Of a stretch of 64,000 nucleotides of DNA, positions 59,796 to 64,000 are shown one piece after another. Numbering within the stretch: position 1 is the stretch's first letter; every line of letters starts with the position of its first letter. The DNA comes from Paenibacillus alkalitolerans. Its GTDB lineage: Bacteria > Bacillota > Bacilli > Paenibacillales > YIM-B00363. The stretch covers positions 186,001 through 250,000 of the forward strand of contig NZ_JAEMXM010000004.1 of the NCBI RefSeq assembly GCF_016482785.1, given 5' to 3'. Under the pieces are notes generated by a model that was not told the DNA's origin, did not search any database, and worked only from the letters and a program-made list of their open reading frames with translations. Position numbers and translations under genes: made by a program.

Positions 59796-59838
59796 AAATC
59801 CCTGGCCCCCCAACGTGAGCCAGGGATTGTTTTGTTTT
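59796..59838 (+). terminator. prkA terminator
   Basis: AATCCCTGGC and GCCAGGGATT form a perfect stem, with GTTTTGTTTTT following. Probably works for the convergent gene too. Confidence 0.8.
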
Positions 59839-59856
59839 TCCAAAAATAAGTGCGAC

Positions 59857-60231
59857 CTACCAAATCGAATTGCGCTTGTGCCGCTCTTTTCGGGATAATT
59901 GCGCCGTTGCCGGCTGCGGAGTTTTCTCTTCTTCCTGACGACGGTCCATGAACGGCAGCGGAACAACAGGCTCCGCCGAAGCGACTGCTTCGGACGAGGC
60001 CCCTCCTTGCGCCAGCGAAATCACTTGCGAGCGAAGGGAGTGCACTTCGGCTTGCAGCTCGTCAATCATTCTTAACAATCTCAATTGGTTGCGCACGACG
60101 GCGTGAAGAAGCTTGTCCTTCTCGCCGGTCTCCAACCGGGAGCCGGCTTCGACGACGGAGGTTTCTTTGCCATGATCATCGTCGTGCAGCAGTGCTTCAA
60201 GCTCTTCTTTGGATAACATGTTATCAAACAA
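59857..60231 (-). CDS. Coiled-coil protein of unknown function
   Basis: 124 residues. The N-terminus (MLSKEELEALLHDDD after four residues) is followed by a predicted coiled coil (about 38-72, LLHAVVRNQLRLLRMIDEL and on) and a Pro/Ala-rich basic tail (SRKERHKRN). LSKEELEALL recalls the N-terminal docking peptide of FliM/FliY, but no flagellar domain follows. TTG 60231 has GGAGGG about 10 bases upstream; ATG 60219 is an alternative within a perfect 14-bp palindrome. Confidence 0.65.
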   Translation of the reverse strand: MFDNMLSKEELEALLHDDDHGKETSVVEAGSRLETGEKDKLLHAVVRNQLRLLRMIDELQAEVHSLRSQVISLAQGGASSEAVASAEPVVPLPFMDRRQEEEKTPQPATAQLSRKERHKRNSIW

Positions 60232-60315
60232 GGGAAGGATCCCTCCAACAAGCCCTCAGTTTATGGAAGCAATGGCTCGGTACGGAATTATGTATAGCTT
60301 CAATGTACCACAAGA

Positions 60316-61068
60316 TTAAAAGAGGTTGAAGGGAAAAAATTCGAAATTCCCCGCCGGTACGGCGCTGTCCGCCCATTCCTCAAGCGTCAGCTTGCGATCG
60401 TGAATCGTGCGCGCCGCTTCAACGCCGACATAGCGGATATGCCAAGGCTCGTAGGCGTAGCCGGTTATGGATTCTTTGCCTTGCGGATAACGAACGATAA
60501 ACCCGAATCGGTGCGCGTTGTTGGCGAGCCAAATCCCTTCTTCCGTGTTGCCGAATCGCACGGTTAAAGAGTATTCTGCGCTCTTGGACGTCACATCCAG
60601 CGCAAGGCCCGTTTGATGCTCGCTCATGCCCGGAAAAGCGTTGTAGCGGGATGCCGCGGACTCACCCTTCTTCTTTACATTATATTTCCATAACCAATTC
60701 TGGGTTTTATACGAGCGATAGCCGGACACTCCGAACAGTTCGATACCTTCCTTCTTTGCGGCGGCAAACAACGACTCTGCCGCGCGCGCGGCGGGGCGGC
60801 GAAGGTGCTTCTTCTCGTGGTCCCCTTCGAACGTGAACGGAATATCGGGAACGACGAGATCGCCCGGCTCGTGGTCCGCGGACAGCGGTAACCGCTTGTT
60901 AACGAGTATCAGCACACTGTCCGCTTGGCGGGCTCCGGCTTCGGCAGCTTGTTGTCCGCCGCTTGGCGACCATACGGGCAATTCGGAGGAGGCCCGGTTC
61001 ATCGTTAACGCGACAACGGCTGCCAGGACAGGAACCGTTAATATGATTGCAATTTTACGATAGATCAT
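60316..61068 (-). CDS. M15 family D-alanyl-D-alanine carboxypeptidase (VanY-like)
   Basis: 250 residues. N-terminal membrane anchor (IAIILTVPVLAAVVALTMN), then a VanY-type zinc peptidase: FGVSGYRSYKTQ, zinc ligands His and Asp in GMSEHQTGLALDV (about 150), and the third zinc His in YEPWHIRYVG (about 212). It trims the terminal D-Ala of peptidoglycan stems outside the membrane. No vancomycin-resistance genes are nearby, so a housekeeping wall role is likely. Confidence 0.9.
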   Translation of the reverse strand: MIYRKIAIILTVPVLAAVVALTMNRASSELPVWSPSGGQQAAEAGARQADSVLILVNKRLPLSADHEPGDLVVPDIPFTFEGDHEKKHLRRPAARAAESLFAAAKKEGIELFGVSGYRSYKTQNWLWKYNVKKKGESAASRYNAFPGMSEHQTGLALDVTSKSAEYSLTVRFGNTEEGIWLANNAHRFGFIVRYPQGKESITGYAYEPWHIRYVGVEAARTIHDRKLTLEEWADSAVPAGNFEFFPFNLF

Positions 61069-61184
61069 AGATTCTATAATCCTCCGTATAACGTTGAGTG
61101 TATTTTTATTTACTAGCTAATGTATGCCGCTTGTCCCTATGATAGAATGGGATGCATATTACAGCGGGAAGGATTCCGTTACAC

Positions 61185-62543
61185 ATGCGGCATTGGAGAA
61201 AAATTACGGCGCTCGCACTGCCGTCGATCTTGTCTTTCGCCACTATCACCGCCTCCGGGACGCTCAATCTTATTATCGTCGGCGAGATGGGAGCGCTTAT
61301 CATCGCGATCGTCGGAGTTTCCAACATTATTATGTACAACGCTTGGGCGTTGTTTTCAGGGCTCGGTCATACCGTGAATTACTTGGTTGCGCAAAGCTTC
61401 GGAGCGAACCGAATGGATAAAGCCGTCGAGAGAACTCAGATCGCGCTGGGCGTCGGGCTTGCCGTCGGCTTGATCGTCATCGCCGCCGGCATGTTCGGCG
61501 CCCGTTCTATCCTTATGTGGATGGGAGGCTCCGCCGAATTTGTCGATACGGGAGAGCGCTATTTGCGCCTTCGGTTTGTGGCGATGGCTTTTTCGATTCT
61601 TATCTTTGTATTTCACGGGTTTCTTCGCGGCATTGGAGACGCGAGAACGCCGATGGTGCTTACCGTCATCGGCAACGCCGTCATGGTCGCGTTGACCTAC
61701 GGCTTGGCTTTCGGGCATTGGGGAATGCCCGAGCTTGGTCTTGCCGGCGCCGGCTGGGCGATGCTGATCGGTGAAGCGATCGGACTTCTCGGTTGTTTGT
61801 ATGTATACTATATCCGTGCAGGCAAGAGATTCGGCACGTTGCGAATCGTGCGGCCGGAGTCGTCGGAGCTGCGTTTAATTGCTGCGGAAAGCGGCAAGCT
61901 GGGCGTGCAGGAATTTGCGATGAGCGCGGCGATGCTTATCTTTACGAGGTTCGTCATGGAGCTTGGCACGGCGGCGGTTGCGGCGAACGAGATTGCGCTT
62001 AATGTCATGTCGTTTGGATTTATGCCTGCTTTCGCGTTCGGTGCGACGGCCACTATACTGGTAGGTCAGGAGATCGGCAGAGGAGCGCCTTTCTTGGCGC
62101 GAAAGCTGGGGACCGAGACGGCCAAACTGGGGAGCATTTTAATATTCGTCCTTGGGGTTGTGGAGTTTATTCTTGCGGAACCGATCGCGAAAGTGTATTC
62201 GAACGACCCCGAGGTGTACAAGCTGACTTCGGATCTTATACGCGCTTCCGCTTTTCTGCAGCTGTTTGACGGACTCTATAACTTTTACGCCGGAGGATTA
62301 AGGGGGATCGGAGATACGTCATTTCTGTTGAAGACGTCGCTCGTATTGAACTGGCTCGTGTTTGTTCCGCTCGCTTACGTGTTTATGTTTGTTTTTGATT
62401 TCGGCAGCTACGGTGCTTGGTATGCGCTTTATACGTTCCTCACGTTATTCGCCCTCGTGTTGATGATCCGGTACTACCGGGCGGATTGGGCGAACATTCG
62501 ATTGAAGGAAGCGCAGCCGGAATCGAAGGCGGAACCGAATTAA
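61185..62543 (+). CDS. MATE family efflux transporter
   Basis: 452 residues with 12 membrane segments in two homologous halves. VNYLVAQSFGANRMDKAVE in the first half and ATILVGQEIGRGAPFLARK in the second are the paired MATE motifs; FHGFLRGIGDARTPMV and YAGGLRGIGDTSFLL repeat likewise. It is an Na+- or H+-driven drug/toxin exporter. ATG 61185 with AAGGA 11 bases upstream is preferred to ATG 61152. Confidence 0.9.
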   Translation: MRHWRKITALALPSILSFATITASGTLNLIIVGEMGALIIAIVGVSNIIMYNAWALFSGLGHTVNYLVAQSFGANRMDKAVERTQIALGVGLAVGLIVIAAGMFGARSILMWMGGSAEFVDTGERYLRLRFVAMAFSILIFVFHGFLRGIGDARTPMVLTVIGNAVMVALTYGLAFGHWGMPELGLAGAGWAMLIGEAIGLLGCLYVYYIRAGKRFGTLRIVRPESSELRLIAAESGKLGVQEFAMSAAMLIFTRFVMELGTAAVAANEIALNVMSFGFMPAFAFGATATILVGQEIGRGAPFLARKLGTETAKLGSILIFVLGVVEFILAEPIAKVYSNDPEVYKLTSDLIRASAFLQLFDGLYNFYAGGLRGIGDTSFLLKTSLVLNWLVFVPLAYVFMFVFDFGSYGAWYALYTFLTLFALVLMIRYYRADWANIRLKEAQPESKAEPN

Positions 62544-62661
62544 TCGTGTCAGCAAACCTGCCAACAACGCCCTTTTCCTTCAAATTCAGTATTGCCAAAG
62601 GGATGAGGAACGATTATAATTCGATTCATTATTGCTTATTTTTCATTAGGGGGTATTTCAT

Positions 62662-63561
62662 TTGATATTTACGGTAAAAAAGACAGGCTTTATCGCTTTT
62701 ATATTGCTGCTCGGCATGATGCTCGTATTGAGCGCGTGCGGGAGCAAGGACGCCGACGAGAACAACGGATCGGGCGAAGTCACCGGGCCTGCCGCGGAAA
62801 CTCCGCAAGCCGAGGAGCCGGCGGCCGAGCCGACGCTGCTTGACAAAATTAAGGAATCCGGCAAGCTTCGTCTCGGGACGAGCGCCGACTACCCGCCTTA
62901 CGAATTTCACAAGCTGATCGAAGGCAAAGACACGATCATCGGCTTCGATATTGAAATCGCAAAGGCGATTGCGGCCGATTTGGGCGTCGAGCTTGAAATT
63001 ACCGACATGGGCTTCGACGGATTGCTCACCGCGCTGCAGTCCGGCAACATCGACATGGTTCTCGCGGGCATGACGCCGAACGAAGAGCGCTCTAATGCCG
63101 TCGACTTCTCCGATGTATACTATACGGCGGTTCAGAAAGTAATCGTTCGGGCGGAGGATAAAGACAAGTACAAAACAATCGACGATTTGAAGGGTCTTCA
63201 AGTAGGCGCGCAATTAGGCGCCATTCAAGAAGGCATTGTGAAAGAACAAATGCCGGAATCGAAGCTTCGTTCCTTGACCAAGCTTCCGGATCTGATTCTT
63301 GATTTGAAATCGAAGAACGTGGAAGCCGTCGTCGTGGAAGAACCGGTTGCGGCGGCGTACATCGGCGCCAATCCGGAGCTCGTCATTTCCGATATCCAGC
63401 TTCAGCAGGACGAAGCGGGTTCCGCGGTCGCTTTGCCGAAAAACTCGCCGGAGCTCGTCGAAGCGGTTAACGCAACGCTCAAGCGCCTTGCGGACGAAGG
63501 CAAAATCGCTCAGTTCGTAACGGAAGCGACGAACGCGATGGAAAACGAAAAGCCGGAGTAA
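62662..63561 (+). CDS. Amino-acid ABC transporter substrate-binding lipoprotein
   Basis: 299 residues. Lipobox LSAC (about residue 26), acidic linker, then an SBP-family 3 domain: GKLRLGTSADYPPYEFH, IIGFDIEIAKAIAADLGVELEI, MVLAGMTPNEER and DDLKGLQVGAQLG. It binds a polar amino acid or similar ligand and hands it to the permease encoded after it. TTG 62662 follows TAGGGGG. A second-lobe residue set for specificity cannot be read. Confidence 0.92.
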   Translation: MIFTVKKTGFIAFILLLGMMLVLSACGSKDADENNGSGEVTGPAAETPQAEEPAAEPTLLDKIKESGKLRLGTSADYPPYEFHKLIEGKDTIIGFDIEIAKAIAADLGVELEITDMGFDGLLTALQSGNIDMVLAGMTPNEERSNAVDFSDVYYTAVQKVIVRAEDKDKYKTIDDLKGLQVGAQLGAIQEGIVKEQMPESKLRSLTKLPDLILDLKSKNVEAVVVEEPVAAAYIGANPELVISDIQLQQDEAGSAVALPKNSPELVEAVNATLKRLADEGKIAQFVTEATNAMENEKPE

Positions 63562-63588
63562 GCAGTTCTTTGCAGCCGGTTCTGTTAA

Positions 63589-63616
63589 GAAACTTTATGA
63601 ATTTCAATGTTATAAT
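63589..63616 (+). promoter_or_regulatory. Conserved 28-nt promoter-overlapping element, copy 3
   Basis: GAAAC, eight bases, then the invariant AATTTCAATGTTATAAT; the -10 lies at 63611-63616, 72 bases before the permease start. A terminator hairpin begins about 8 bases after it. Confidence 0.7.
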
Positions 63617-63623
63617 AAGAGTC

Positions 63624-63660
63624 AGGAGGGGGCAGCGAATACCCGCTGCGCCCCTTTTTT
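63624..63660 (+). terminator. Terminator between binding-protein and permease genes
   Basis: GGGGGCAGCG and CGCTGCGCCCC with a six-base loop and six T after it. It may let the binding protein be made in excess of the permease. Confidence 0.75.
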
Positions 63661-63687
63661 GTGTATTTTTCGGAGGTGAGGAGCGCT

Positions 63688-64000
63688 TTGTCCACTTGGC
63701 AATGGATCGTGCAAATATTTCGTGATTACCACCAGTTTTATTACGACGCGATCAAAATTACGCTCATGATAGCGGTTGTTGCTATTATTTTAGGCGTGGT
63801 TCTCGGACTGCTGGTGGCGTTGGTGCGGTTATCGCGGTTTCGAGCGTTGAGGTTCGCGGCCAGCGCTTATATCGACTTCATCCGGTCGACGCCGGCGATC
63901 GTTCAAGTTTCTTTCTTCTACTTTGGGTTGGCTCCGCTGCTCCCGAAAATCCCCGATATCGGCGCGCTGCCTTCGCAGCTGTTTTACGGCGCGATTGCTC
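63688..64000 (+). CDS. Amino-acid ABC transporter permease (partial)
   Basis: The first 104 codons only; the gene runs off the window. TTG 63688 is 9 bases after GGAGGTGAG. A membrane span (ITLMIAVVAIILGVVLGLLV) is followed by FRALRFAASAYIDFIRSTPA, the HisM/GlnP-type permease motif with the conserved Y..F.R.TP, then the QVSFFYFGLAP segment. It is the partner of the preceding binding protein; the ATPase is expected beyond the window. Confidence 0.9.
   Translation, partial: MSTWQWIVQIFRDYHQFYYDAIKITLMIAVVAIILGVVLGLLVALVRLSRFRALRFAASAYIDFIRSTPAIVQVSFFYFGLAPLLPKIPDIGALPSQLFYGAIA

Noticed and set aside
60316-61068. Vancomycin-resistance gene (vanY)
   Set aside because: The fold is VanY-like, but no vanA/H/X/S/R genes accompany it; chromosomal M15 carboxypeptidases are widespread.

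Overview
The window looks like a chromosomal segment of a spore-forming Gram-positive bacterium close to the Paenibacillaceae (Paenibacillus/Cohnella-like). The evidence is an intermediate-to-high GC coding style with many TTG and GTG starts behind strong GGAGG-type ribosome binding sites. It also carries Bacillales-type genes (mutS2, prkA, a ytxC-like sporulation gene next to thrS, a yugN-like gene, a spore-protein-like gene), a T-box, SAM and cobalamin riboswitches and a GlnR/TnrA operator. No rRNA, tRNA, insertion sequence, prophage or CRISPR-Cas locus was recognised. The taxon is an inference from gene content.

Layout. 0-8 kb: a CuA-type lipoprotein, a holin-like membrane protein, mutS2, an NDUFA9-like NAD(P)-binding protein, small proteins, an MFS transporter and a cysteine synthase. 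8-11.5 kb: an HxlR regulator divergent from a membrane gene, then Lrp-type regulator, aminotransferase and lipoprotein. 11.5-22 kb: a consensus promoter and cobalamin riboswitch lead into btuF-btuC-btuD, cobT-cobU-cbiB-cobS-cobD-cobQ and a PduO-type adenosyltransferase. Together these encode corrinoid uptake plus adenosylation and nucleotide-loop assembly; no corrin-ring genes are present. 22-24.5 kb: RluA-type pseudouridine synthase, ArsC/Spx-like protein and an aminotransferase. 24.5-25.3 kb: an 81-bp tandem array. 25-29.4 kb: 5'-3' exonuclease, small proteins, an HRDC protein and CorA. 29.6-32 kb: a SAM riboswitch controlling metA-metI. 32-36 kb: mqnC, an Rrf2 regulator, a nitroreductase and ytxC. 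36-44.6 kb: T-box thrS, a 3D-domain protein, a spore-protein-like gene, yugN-like, HtrA protease, a two-component pair and ispH. 44.7-45.8 kb: a 52-bp hairpin tandem array. 46-51 kb: DAHP synthase, glutamine synthetase, PPDK regulatory protein and serC. 51-57.5 kb: an orphan response regulator, trmL, a truncated phosphorylase-like fragment, a covalent-flavin oxidase, a TSUP permease, a thioredoxin-reductase-like flavoprotein and a DUF2161-like nuclease-fold protein. 57.5-64 kb: a palindromic repeat/spacer cluster, prkA, a coiled-coil protein, a VanY-like carboxypeptidase, a MATE pump and an amino-acid ABC transporter cut by the window end.

The least explained content is intergenic: (i) 22 hairpin units of 52 bp with a solitary copy 9 kb away; (ii) nine 81-bp units that keep open frames on both strands; (iii) two ~75-bp palindromic repeats with 39-bp palindromic spacers; (iv) a 28-nt promoter-overlapping motif, 17 nt of it invariant, at three unrelated genes; (v) a dispersed ~33-nt element found alone at two loci and inside the repeats of (iii); and (vi) terminator hairpins whose 3' arm carries the next gene's ribosome binding site. 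None of these is tied to a recognisable protein partner here.
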